DNA from: CAYUNT01 sp964446285
GTDB taxonomy: Bacteria > Sumerlaeota > Sumerlaeia > SLMS01 > CAYUNT01
Assembly: GCA_964446285.1 (NCBI GenBank)
Contig: CAYUNT010000149.1
Coordinates: 1 to 11,488, forward strand
Direction: 5' to 3'
Length of the DNA: 11,488 nt
In this document: piece after piece, positions 1-5,938 of the stretch
How the letters are laid out: every line of letters starts with the position of its first letter
How positions within the stretch are numbered: the first letter of the stretch is position 1
Notes under the pieces: generated by a model
Databases searched by the model: none
Told to the model about the DNA's origin: nothing
The model's input: only the letters and a program-made list of their open reading frames with translations
Position numbers and translations under genes: made by a program

Positions 1-19
1 TTTGCTCCTTCAGAGCAAA
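1..19. repeat. perfect 7-bp hairpin at window edge
   Basis: TTTGCTC (1-7), loop CTTCA, GAGCAAA (13-19) form a perfect stem-loop. No T-run follows on the plus strand, and the minus-strand continuation lies outside the window, so a terminator role cannot be judged. It may be the end of a transcription unit to the left. Confidence 0.35.
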
Positions 20-65
20 TTCAGGGAACAGAATTACGGGAAATTGGTATTATTTCTTTTTCTTC

Positions 66-133
66 CTTTCGTGCTTTTCGCGTTTTTCGCGGTAAAAAAT
101 CTTCTCTCTGCGTTCTCTGCGTCTCTGTGGTGA
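66..133. repeat. interspersed repeat: CGCGAAA-type plus CTCTGCG-type units
   Basis: Positions 66-93 hold degenerate units of the form TTTCGTG / TTTTCGCG / TTTTTCGCGG. Positions 102-133 hold tandem TCTCTGCG-like units ending in GTGGTGA. The second part closely resembles the right arm of the repeat at 7275-7304 in this window, so it is a dispersed family. It lies just downstream of the nucleotidyltransferase gene (stop at 147) and could affect its 3' end. Short open frames here (Arg/Glu/Lys-rich) are repeat translations, not genes. Confidence 0.7.
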
Positions 134-146
134 AAAATCGCCACGG

Positions 147-884
147 TTATTTTTGCGGTTCGCGGCGGCGCTCGCGTTCGGCCACCAGCTGCCCCGCGAG
201 CAAAAGCGAATCAAACGTCCCGGCGTCGGTCCACCATCCATCGAGTTCCGCCCACGTCAGATCGCCGCGCCGGATATAGGCGTTGTTGACGTCTGTGATT
301 TCCAGTTCGCCGCGCCCGCTTGGCTTGAGCGTGCGAATCACCTCCCACACGTAATCGTCATACATATAGATTCCCGTGACGGCGAATGGGCTTTGCGGAT
401 TGGCGGGTTTTTCCTCGATGCGCGTCACGCGTTCGCCGTCGAGCACCGGCACACCAAAACGCTGCGGGTCCGAAACGCGCTTGAGCAAAATCCGCGCTCC
501 CGAAGGTTGGCGTGCGTAGGCTTCCACATGCGGGCGAATCGATCCCTCAATGATGTTGTCGCCGAGAATGACCGCCATGCGGTCGCCATCCACGAAATGC
601 TCGGCCAGCGACAGGGCCGCCGCAATGCCGCCCTCGCCCACCTGATAGGTGTAGTGCAGGTCATGCAGCCCGAATTCGCTGCCGTTGCCGAGGAGTTGCA
701 GAAAATCCCCCGCGAACGGCCCGCCCGTCACGATCATGATGTCTGTGATGCCCGCGTCTATCAGCGCCAGCAGCGGCCAATGAATCATCGGGCGGTTATA
801 GACGGGCAGAAGGTGCTTGTTTGTGATTTTCGTGAGCGGAAAGAGACGTGTGCCGAGTCCGCCGGCCAGAATAACGCCTTTCAT
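147..884 (-). CDS. rmlA: glucose-1-phosphate thymidylyltransferase (RmlA-type nucleotidyltransferase, short form)
   Basis: A 245-residue sugar-1-phosphate nucleotidylyltransferase. The family joins a sugar-1-phosphate to dTTP (or another NTP), giving NDP-sugar and pyrophosphate in the cytoplasm, usually as the first step toward dTDP-rhamnose and related surface sugars. Visible motifs are the nucleotide-binding signature GGLGTRLFPLT (8-18), Lys23 in the KHLLPVYNRPM segment, the metal-binding GDN (108-110), EEKP (157-160), AVTGIYMYD (168-176), GELEITDVN (192-200) and WWTDAGTFDSL (217-227), whose Asp220 matches the second metal ligand. The length fits the short RmlA class, which lacks the C-terminal allosteric extension of about 290-residue enzymes. 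GAGG lies 5 nt before the ATG. No rmlB, rmlC or rmlD is nearby, so the exact sugar product is uncertain; a UTP-using paralogue is possible. Confidence 0.85.
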   Translation of the reverse strand: MKGVILAGGLGTRLFPLTKITNKHLLPVYNRPMIHWPLLALIDAGITDIMIVTGGPFAGDFLQLLGNGSEFGLHDLHYTYQVGEGGIAAALSLAEHFVDGDRMAVILGDNIIEGSIRPHVEAYARQPSGARILLKRVSDPQRFGVPVLDGERVTRIEEKPANPQSPFAVTGIYMYDDYVWEVIRTLKPSGRGELEITDVNNAYIRRGDLTWAELDGWWTDAGTFDSLLLAGQLVAERERRREPQK

Positions 885-909
885 AATCGCCTCGCTTTGA
901 GTTGGAATA

Positions 910-1009
910 GACAGGATTTACACGATTTCCAGGAGCAGGCCAGAAGCAGGAATGAAGGCATGGATTTTTCGTTCCTATTGCTTGTCCCACTCATCTTGTA
1001 AATCCTGTC
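910..1009. repeat. inverted repeat with GACAGGATTTAC arms
   Basis: The left arm (910-926, GACAGGATTTACACGAT) matches the reverse complement of the right arm (993-1009) at 16 of 17 positions. The similarity extends outward to a GTTGGA motif on both sides with a small offset. About 66 bp of unrelated sequence separates the arms. It lies at the start side of the nucleotidyltransferase gene, inside the divergent intergenic region. It could form a long-range hairpin or be a remnant of a dispersed repeat. Confidence 0.7.
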
Positions 1010-1087
1010 CAACGGTATATTTTCGCGCTTGTCGTTGTGTCCTTGCAGTTGCTTTTCGCGCCCGGTTTCGATACGAACGCATTTGCC

Positions 1088-1115
1088 TTGGGGACGGACG
1101 GTCCTCGCGTATAAG
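1088..1115 (+). promoter_or_regulatory. weak candidate promoter for pduL-ackA
   Basis: TTGGGG (1088-1093) and TATAAG (1110-1115) are separated by 16 bp. The -10 matches the sigma70 consensus at 5 of 6 positions, but the -35 only matches its TTG. An interrupted palindrome GGAC...GTCC sits in the spacer. This is the best plus-strand candidate I can see in the 435-bp gap before pduL, but it is weak. Start of transcription here would put the 34-bp tandem repeats in the 5' leader. Confidence 0.25.
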
Positions 1116-1124
1116 GCGGGTCAT

Positions 1125-1217
1125 TGGGATCGCGAGGCTCCGCACTCGCAGTAGTCGCTGGGATCGCGAGGCTCCGCACTCGCAGCAGTCGCTGGGATCG
1201 CGAGGCTCCGCACTCGC
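1125..1217. repeat. 34-bp tandem repeat, about 2.7 copies
   Basis: Three copies begin at 1125, 1159 and 1193. Each starts TGGGATCGCGAGGCTCCGCA and continues CTCGC; copies 1 and 2 differ at one base (GTAGTC versus GCAGTC), and the third is truncated at 1217. Each unit contains the short inverted repeat GCGAG...CTCGC with an 8-nt loop. The array lies in the 435-bp divergent gap (885-1319), about 100 bp before the pduL start. Apart from this array, the inverted repeat at 910-1009 and a weak promoter candidate, I see nothing else in that gap. Confidence 0.9.
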
Positions 1218-1305
1218 TCCCGCGCCACCCGCCTCTCGCACGCCCCAGACCTTTGCGTGCAAATTCCCTTACGCGACTGGACGCCCCGCTGGCAACCCAA
1301 TCCTC

Positions 1306-1310
1306 TGGAG
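1306..1310 (+). promoter_or_regulatory. ribosome binding site deciding the pduL start
   Basis: TGGAG lies 9 nt before the ATG at 1320. The frame is open upstream to an ATG at 1257, but that start lacks a comparable site and would add 21 residues unlike the family. The 1320 start is therefore preferred. Confidence 0.6.
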
Positions 1311-1319
1311 TTCCTTTCG

Positions 1320-2150
1320 ATGGAAGCAACGCGCAGGGAGGACCTGATCGATCAAATCAGCCGCGAGGTTCTGGCGGCGCTCGGACGCTCGCCCGCGCCA
1401 TCGCCTGGGCCGACGGCGCCCGTTCCGCCTTCCTCCGCCTCGGGCGATTCGCGAGCGGCGCTTGAACCCTTTATCCTCGCTCCGGATTCGCTGTATTTTG
1501 TCGAGCGCGTCGTCGAGGAACACCGCACCATCGAAAACGGATTTGTGCCGATTGGGGTTTCGGCACGCCACTGCCATTTGTCGCAGGCCGATCTCGAAAC
1601 GCTTTTTGGCCCTGGGGCGAAACTCACCGTGTATCGCGATTTGCTCCAGAAAGGCGAATTTGCCGCCGAACAAACGGTGTCGGTCATCGGGCCGCGCATG
1701 AGATGCATTGAGAACGTCCGCATCCTCGGCCCCACGCGCAAGGCGACGCAACTCGAGATGTCGCTGACCGATTACGTGTATTTGGGCGTGAAGGCGCCCG
1801 TCCGCCCCTCGGGCCAGCACGACGGCACTCCGGGCATCGTCATGGCCGGACCCAAAGGCGCAATCACGATGAAAAGTGGGGTGATCCGCGCCAACCGCCA
1901 CATCCACCTGAACACCGCCGATGCCTTGCGACTGGGCGTTCGCGATGGCGAATCGGTGCTGGTGCGAATTCCCGGCGACCGGCCTGTGATTTATCACGAC
2001 GTGCAGATTCGCACTGGCGACAAGTTTGTGGCCGAGATGCACCTTGACACCGATGACGCCAATGCCGTCGGCGTGCGTTCCGGCGATTTTGCGCAAATCA
2101 TCCGCGGCTACCATGAATGCCGAATCTGCGAAACCTGCCACGGCAGGTGA
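1320..2150 (+). CDS. pduL: phosphate propanoyltransferase (PduL family) with putative microcompartment-targeting N-terminus
   Basis: PduL-type phosphotransacylase of 276 residues. It swaps CoA for phosphate on acetyl- or propionyl-CoA and is unrelated to Pta. Two beta-barrel PTAC repeats are visible, about 77-160 and 187-262. Likely zinc ligands are His84/His86 (ARHCHLS), Glu146 (TQLEMSLTD), His194/His196 (NRHIHL) and His241 (EMHLDTDDAN). Arg140, six residues before Glu146, sits where the conserved phosphate-binding arginine of characterised PduL lies. Residues 2-22 form a predicted amphipathic helix, and 23-48 are a Pro/Ser/Ala-rich linker. This helix-plus-linker is the usual layout of a bacterial microcompartment encapsulation peptide. 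The C-terminus ends in an unusual Cys-x2-Cys-x2-Cys tail (267-273), partly encoded by a palindrome. The acetate-kinase-like gene follows after 51 bp, giving an acyl-CoA to ATP pathway. No shell protein gene is in the window. Family assignment is firm; compartment targeting is inference. Confidence 0.92.
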   Translation: MEATRREDLIDQISREVLAALGRSPAPSPGPTAPVPPSSASGDSRAALEPFILAPDSLYFVERVVEEHRTIENGFVPIGVSARHCHLSQADLETLFGPGAKLTVYRDLLQKGEFAAEQTVSVIGPRMRCIENVRILGPTRKATQLEMSLTDYVYLGVKAPVRPSGQHDGTPGIVMAGPKGAITMKSGVIRANRHIHLNTADALRLGVRDGESVLVRIPGDRPVIYHDVQIRTGDKFVAEMHLDTDDANAVGVRSGDFAQIIRGYHECRICETCHGR

Positions 2151-2164
2151 CAAATGCCACGCAT
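2133..2164. repeat. two short palindromes over the pduL stop codon
   Basis: ACCTGC (2133-2138), CACG, GCAGGT (2143-2148) is a perfect 6-bp stem that encodes the last five residues and enters the stop codon. ATGC (2154-2157), CAC, GCAT (2161-2164) follows. Both share TGCCAC at the top of the stem. They may be small mobile palindromic units or an RNA processing/stability element between pduL and the kinase gene. Confidence 0.5.
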
Positions 2165-2201
2165 GGGGCGCGAAATTCACTCGGAAATGATTTGATTCAC
2201 C

Positions 2202-3476
2202 ATGAAAATCCTTGTCGTCAATCCCGGTTCCACCTCGATTAAGTTCAGTCTCTTTGACTTTGCGCCAGAGGCCGCCTCCACCGAGCCGCCGCGAACGCTC
2301 GCCTCGGGCAAGATCGAACGCATCGGCGCATCCTCCGCCGCCAGTCCGTTCAAATTCATCCTCGGCGAGGGCGCATCCCGCCGCGTCATCGAGGGCGAAC
2401 GCCCGGCGCCCAATTATCGCGCGGGGTTGGAGTGCATTCTCGAAGCCCTCAGCGCCCCCCCCAATCCGCCGCTCGCCAATCTTGCCTCCCTCGATGCCGT
2501 CGGCTTCAAAGCAGTGCACGCGGGGGCGCTTGGGCGCGGGCCGGGCGCGACGCTCCTTACGCCCGACGTGCTCGACGCGATGGAACGCTATTCGCTCCTC
2601 GCCCCAGCGCACAATCCGCCGTATCTGGCCGTAATCCGGGCGTTTCAGGAGGCCGCGCCGCGCACGCCGCTCGGGGCGCTGTTCGAGCCGGCGTTCCATG
2701 TCACCATCCCCGAGGAGCGCGTCACTTACGGACTGCCGCTCGAATGGCGCGACCGCTGGGGCATTCAGCGTTACGGGTTTCACGGCGCGTCGCACCGCTA
2801 CATCGCCGAGCGCATCCCGCAGCTGCTCGGCCTCAACGGCAAAGACGCGGCGGATTTGCGGCTGATTTCGTGCCACCTGGGCGGATCGTCGTCGCTGTGC
2901 GCCATTCGAGGCGGGCGTTCGGTCGATACGACGTTTGGATTTTCGCCGCAGTCGGGTTTGTTGCACTCGACACGATGCGAGGACATGGACCCGTTTGTGC
3001 TCTTGTTCGCGATGAAGGAACTGGGCCTGAGCGCGGAAGATTTGGGGCGGATTCTTGTGCGCGACAGCGGCCTCGCGGGCATCTCGGGCGGGGCGAGCGA
3101 TTTCCGCGATTTGTGGAAGCAAGCCGAAGCCCCAGACGCCGATGCGGCACGCCGGGCGAGGCTGGCGCTTGAGGTGTTTTTCTACCAAGTGCGCCGCCAG
3201 ATTGCCGCGATGGCCGCCGCGCTCGAAGGGGCGGATGTGATTTGTTTCACGGGCGGAATTGGCGAAAATGGCGCGCGCGAACGCGAGGCGATTTGTTCGC
3301 GCCTCGGGTGGCTGGGCGTGCGCCTGGACGCCTCCGCCAACGCCGCCGCCCGCGCCATCGAACAGCGTATTTCCGCGCCGGATTCCCCCGTTCAGGTTTG
3401 GACCTGCCCCACGAACGAAGAATGGATTGTCGCGCGCGAAGTCGGCCGCCTCATCCATCGCGGCGCCTGCGCCTGA
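2202..3476 (+). CDS. ackA: acetate/propionate kinase family protein, divergent active site
   Basis: A 424-residue ASKHA-fold kinase, slightly longer than usual acetate kinases (about 400). The family converts acyl-phosphate + ADP to carboxylate + ATP. Motifs in order: NPGSTSIKF (7-15), VHAG (105-108), APAHNPPYL (134-142), FEPAFHVTIP (161-170), IQRYGFHGASH (188-198), CHLGGSSS (224-231), STRCEDMDP (256-264), SGLAGISGGASD (289-300), FTGGIGEN (349-356) and PTNEEW (403-408). Compared with Methanosarcina thermophila acetate kinase, Asn7, His180, Arg241 and the TNEE glutamate are kept (Asn7, His194, Arg258, Glu406). Arg91 is Lys103, Asp148 is Glu162 and Asn211 is Gly228. The N-terminal NPGSTS resembles butyrate kinase, but the rest is acetate-kinase-like. 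It lies 51 bp after pduL and is probably co-transcribed. The ribosome binding site is weak. Substrate (acetate, propionate or another acid) is unresolved. Confidence 0.85.
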   Translation: MKILVVNPGSTSIKFSLFDFAPEAASTEPPRTLASGKIERIGASSAASPFKFILGEGASRRVIEGERPAPNYRAGLECILEALSAPPNPPLANLASLDAVGFKAVHAGALGRGPGATLLTPDVLDAMERYSLLAPAHNPPYLAVIRAFQEAAPRTPLGALFEPAFHVTIPEERVTYGLPLEWRDRWGIQRYGFHGASHRYIAERIPQLLGLNGKDAADLRLISCHLGGSSSLCAIRGGRSVDTTFGFSPQSGLLHSTRCEDMDPFVLLFAMKELGLSAEDLGRILVRDSGLAGISGGASDFRDLWKQAEAPDADAARRARLALEVFFYQVRRQIAAMAAALEGADVICFTGGIGENGAREREAICSRLGWLGVRLDASANAAARAIEQRISAPDSPVQVWTCPTNEEWIVAREVGRLIHRGACA

Positions 3477-3502
3477 GCTGCCGCCACACCTATCCCCCGC
3501 CC

Positions 3503-3621
3503 GGAATTCCCCAGGAACTGTTCAAAGTGCAGGAAAATCTTGGGCGAGACGCCCAAGCCACCGGAATCACGGGCAAGATGCCCGTGCCACCAGTAACCTT
3601 GAACAGTTCCTGCGGAATTCC
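3503..3621. repeat. REP-like element: two AGA-loop hairpins inside a 26-bp inverted repeat
   Basis: The outer arms, 3503-3528 and 3596-3621, match as inverted repeats at 24 of 26 positions and both carry GGAATTCC and AGGAACTGTTCAA. Inside are two perfect 8-bp hairpins: CTTGGGCG-AGA-CGCCCAAG (3539-3557) and CACGGGCA-AGA-TGCCCGTG (3568-3586). Each has the same AGA loop and is followed by CCACC, but the stems differ in sequence. This keeps structure while changing bases, as in REP-type elements. It lies 26 bp downstream of the kinase stop codon and could act in mRNA 3'-end formation. No transposase is in the window, so mobilisation, if any, would be in trans. Confidence 0.8.
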
Positions 3622-3689
3622 TGCGCTCTCAAGAAAACCGATTGCGGCGGAAGGAAGGGGTGTGCCAGCACAATGCCACCGGAATTGAA

Positions 3690-3728
3690 CGCCAAAATGG
3701 GCAATCCGCCGCGACTGCCATTTTGGCG
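3690..3728. repeat. 13-bp bulged palindrome just upstream of the ACT gene
   Basis: CGCCAAAATGGGCA (3690-3703) pairs with TGCCATTTTGGCG (3716-3728) across a 12-nt loop, with a single extra G bulged in the left arm. It ends 18 nt before the chosen ATG at 3747. It could be an operator or a leader hairpin of the ACT gene. No T-run follows it, which argues against a simple terminator. Confidence 0.6.
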
Positions 3729-3746
3729 GGAAGGGCCCCTGATCGA

Positions 3747-4241
3747 ATGACCCGCGCGAGTTCCTCAAAAAAAACATCCACCCCTGTAAAAAAAGAATCC
3801 TCTCCTCCTCCCCAGCAGCAGAAGCCCCCGGGCAACGTCACGCAACTGGCGATCTTTATCGAAAATCGCGCGGGGCGTTTGGCGGAGGTTTGCCGCATTG
3901 TGGCGGACGCCGGCAACAACATCCTGGGTTTTTCCATCGCCGACGAAGAGGGCTTTGGCATCTTCCGGCTGATTGTGGATAATGCCGCCGCCGTCGAAAA
4001 ACGCCTGCGCGAGGCGGGATTCACGGTGCGTTCGCGTCCGGTGATTTGCGCCGAGGTGCCGCATCGTCCCGGCGGCCTGGCGCAGACGCTCGATGTGTTC
4101 CGGGCAAAAAATATCAATGTGGAATATATGTATGCGGTGGCAGAAACACTTATTGTATTTGTTCTCGATGATTTGACGGCGGGGATTCGCGCGCTCGAAC
4201 AAGCGGGCATCCGCCTGCGCACGCCCCAGGGCGCGCAATGA
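3747..4241 (+). CDS. tandem ACT-domain protein, probable amino-acid-binding regulator
   Basis: A 164-residue protein. Residues 1-30 are a low-complexity Ser/Lys/Pro/Gln-rich leader. ACT domain 1 spans about 31-98 (VTQLAIFIENRAGRLAEVCR, then DAGNNILGF), and ACT domain 2 about 99-164 (EVPHRPGGLAQTL, then NINVEYMYA). Both contain the N/H-R-x-G-x-L loop that binds small ligands, usually amino acids, at ACT dimer interfaces. No catalytic domain is attached. Stand-alone double ACT proteins are commonly found beside phenylacetate-CoA ligase genes, and such a gene follows here after 262 bp, supporting a link to aromatic amino-acid metabolism. The frame stays open upstream to a TTG at 3642, but that start would run through the hairpin at 3690-3728, so ATG 3747 is preferred. 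No strong ribosome binding site is seen. Two poly-A tracts (A8 at 3767-3774, A7 at 3788-3794) lie in the leader. The ligand is unknown. Confidence 0.75.
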   Translation: MTRASSSKKTSTPVKKESSPPPQQQKPPGNVTQLAIFIENRAGRLAEVCRIVADAGNNILGFSIADEEGFGIFRLIVDNAAAVEKRLREAGFTVRSRPVICAEVPHRPGGLAQTLDVFRAKNINVEYMYAVAETLIVFVLDDLTAGIRALEQAGIRLRTPQGAQ

Positions 4242-4306
4242 GATGCCGCCGCCAGTCCCCGTCCAATCCGGCTAGAGCAACAGAGCCTCAATCAAGGAAG
4301 ATTCAT

Positions 4307-4325
4307 CCACGAAGGGACACGAAGG
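4307..4325. repeat. CACGAAGG direct repeat
   Basis: CACGAAGG occurs at 4308-4315 and 4318-4325, a 10-nt period. It resembles the reverse complement of the TTTCGTG/TTTTCGCG units at 66-93, so it may be a shortened copy of the same dispersed family. The surrounding 262-bp gap (4242-4503) otherwise shows only a weak 6-bp stem, CGCGGA (4429-4434) with TCCGCG (4448-4453). I see no convincing promoter there. Confidence 0.4.
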
Positions 4326-4503
4326 CCACCAGATAAAAAAGCGTCCCAAGACACGACGACTCCGGAGATACGACCTACGAATTGCCTGTCCTTGATAAGC
4401 CCATTTGATTGTTTTCCGATGTCTGCCACGCGGAAATGGAGTTCCCCTCCGCGCCACGGGCTGTTCACATTCCCAAGCGTTTGTTTCTTATAGAGCCGTT
4501 TCC

Positions 4504-5913
4504 ATGCCCTCACGCCGTTCCTCCCTGAAAATCGACACAGACTCCTCGCCCGGCAACCCGGTCTTTCAACCGGCCACTCCCGCTCCGGCCACCCGTGTGC
4601 ACCGCTACTGGTCACGCACCGAGGAATGCATGGATCGCGGACGCCTCCGCGATTTGCAGTGGGACCACTTGCAGCGGGTGGTCCGCCGCGCTTTTGACCA
4701 TTTGCCAATTTACCGCGAGAAGATGAACCAGGCGAAGGTCCGCCCCGAGGACCTCAAATCCATCGAAGACATTCGCCTGCTCCCTTTCACCGAAAAAACA
4801 GATTTCATGCGCGCATATCCCAAGGGAATGCTGGCCGTTCCGCTAAAAGAAATTGTGCGCATCCACGGCTCATCGGGCACGACATTCGGCAAATCGACGA
4901 TCGTGGGCTACACGCGCCACGATCTCGAAATCTGGACGGAGTTGTGCGCGCGCCTTGTGACGGCGGCGGGCGTGACGGCGGACGACATCGCGCAGGTGGC
5001 GTTCGGATACGGGCTTTTCACGGGCGGTTTTGGACTGCATCAGGGCCTGGAGCGCGTTGGCGCGGCGGTGATCCCTCTTTCAGGCGGCCAGACGGAGCGC
5101 CAGTTGCAGTTCATGAAGGATTTCGAGGTCACGACGTTTATTTGCACGCCTTCCTATGCGATGCTGCTTGCGGAATCTGTGGAGAAGGGACAGGGCGGCG
5201 TGAAGCGGGCGGATTTGCGCCTGCGATGGGGCTTGTTTGGAGCGGAACCCTGGACCGACGCGGCCCGCGCCAAGATCGAGGCGGGCCTCGGGCTGCTGGC
5301 CACAGACAACTACGGCCTGAGCGAATTGTGCGGGCCGGGCGTGTCCTACGAATGCCTGGACCGTTGCGGATTGCATCTGAGCGAAGACCATTTCTACGCC
5401 GAGATAATTGACCCCGCCACCAAAGAACCGGTGGAAGAAGGCGAAGTGGGCGAACTGGTGCTGACGAGCCTGACGCGCGAGGCGGTGCCGCTCATTCGCT
5501 ACCGTACGCGCGACCTGACGCGCCTGACCAGCAAGCCTTGTTCATGCGGACGCAAAGTGGCCCGCATGTCCAAGGTGCTCGGGCGAACGGACGACATGAT
5601 TATTGTCCGCGGCGTCAACGTCTTCCCTTCACAAATCGAATCGGTTCTTTTCCAAATGGAGCATACGGCGCCGCATTTCCAGATTGTGCTGGGCCGCAAG
5701 GGAGCGATGGACACCCTATGCGTGCGAGTCGAGGTGCGCGAGGAAATCTTCCGCGACGAAATGCGGCAATTGCGCGCCATCCAGGAGGAAATTCGCGAGC
5801 GGCTGCGAGCGGCCATCGGCATCTCGATGGACGTGGAACTGGTCGAGCCTCGCTCGATTGAACGATTTGTTGGAAAGGCCAAACGGGTGGTGGACCAGCG
5901 CGGTTCTCAGTAA
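4504..5913 (+). CDS. paaK: phenylacetate-CoA ligase (PaaK family, AMP-forming)
   Basis: A 469-residue ANL-superfamily adenylate-forming enzyme that activates phenylacetate or related aryl acids with ATP and CoA. The domain starts near YWSRTEE (35-41), as in PaaK proteins. Motifs: VRRAFDHLPIYREKM (60-74), IHGSSGTTFGKSTIVGYT (120-137), FGYGLFTGGFGLHQG (167-181), PLSGGQTERQLQFMKDF (191-207), CTPSYAMLLAE (214-224), TDNYGLSELCGPGVSYEC (267-284), RYRTRDLTRL (332-341), GRTDDMIIVRGVNVFPSQIE (360-379) and GKAKRVVDQR (457-466), whose lysine is the usual catalytic residue. The ATP loop has one extra residue (Phe128) compared with the usual SSGTTGKPT. The start at ATG 4504 has AGAG 7 nt upstream and adds a Ser/Pro-rich stretch of about 30 residues; GTG 4597 would remove it but has no visible ribosome binding site. 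Glutamate dehydrogenase follows 25 bp downstream. The exact aryl acid is not determinable. Confidence 0.92.
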   Translation: MPSRRSSLKIDTDSSPGNPVFQPATPAPATRVHRYWSRTEECMDRGRLRDLQWDHLQRVVRRAFDHLPIYREKMNQAKVRPEDLKSIEDIRLLPFTEKTDFMRAYPKGMLAVPLKEIVRIHGSSGTTFGKSTIVGYTRHDLEIWTELCARLVTAAGVTADDIAQVAFGYGLFTGGFGLHQGLERVGAAVIPLSGGQTERQLQFMKDFEVTTFICTPSYAMLLAESVEKGQGGVKRADLRLRWGLFGAEPWTDAARAKIEAGLGLLATDNYGLSELCGPGVSYECLDRCGLHLSEDHFYAEIIDPATKEPVEEGEVGELVLTSLTREAVPLIRYRTRDLTRLTSKPCSCGRKVARMSKVLGRTDDMIIVRGVNVFPSQIESVLFQMEHTAPHFQIVLGRKGAMDTLCVRVEVREEIFRDEMRQLRAIQEEIRERLRAAIGISMDVELVEPRSIERFVGKAKRVVDQRGSQ

Positions 5914-5931
5914 GGCCAAACCGCCGCCTGT

Positions 5932-5936
5932 GGAGG
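5932..5936 (+). promoter_or_regulatory. ribosome binding site for gdh; start codon ambiguous
   Basis: GGAGG lies only 2 nt before ATG 5939 but 8 nt before an in-frame TTG at 5945. Spacing favours the TTG; codon type favours the ATG. The protein would differ by two residues. Confidence 0.55.
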
Positions 5937-5938
5937 TG

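Noticed and set aside
1125..1217. Possible CRISPR array
   Set aside because: The units are directly tandem with no unique spacers between them, and no cas genes are present.
1269..3458. 729-residue open frame on the minus strand across pduL and the kinase gene
   Set aside because: It is antisense to two genes with clear family motifs, is rich in Arg/Ala/Gly/His with no recognisable domain, and is explained by GC-rich codon bias.
3767..3794. Frameshift in the ACT gene from the poly-A tracts
   Set aside because: The frame continues cleanly from the ATG at 3747 into both ACT domains, so no break is needed; only slippage potential is noted.
4471..4496. Promoter before paaK (TTCACA ... TATAGA)
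   Set aside because: Spacing of 19 bp and a poor -35 make it no better than chance.
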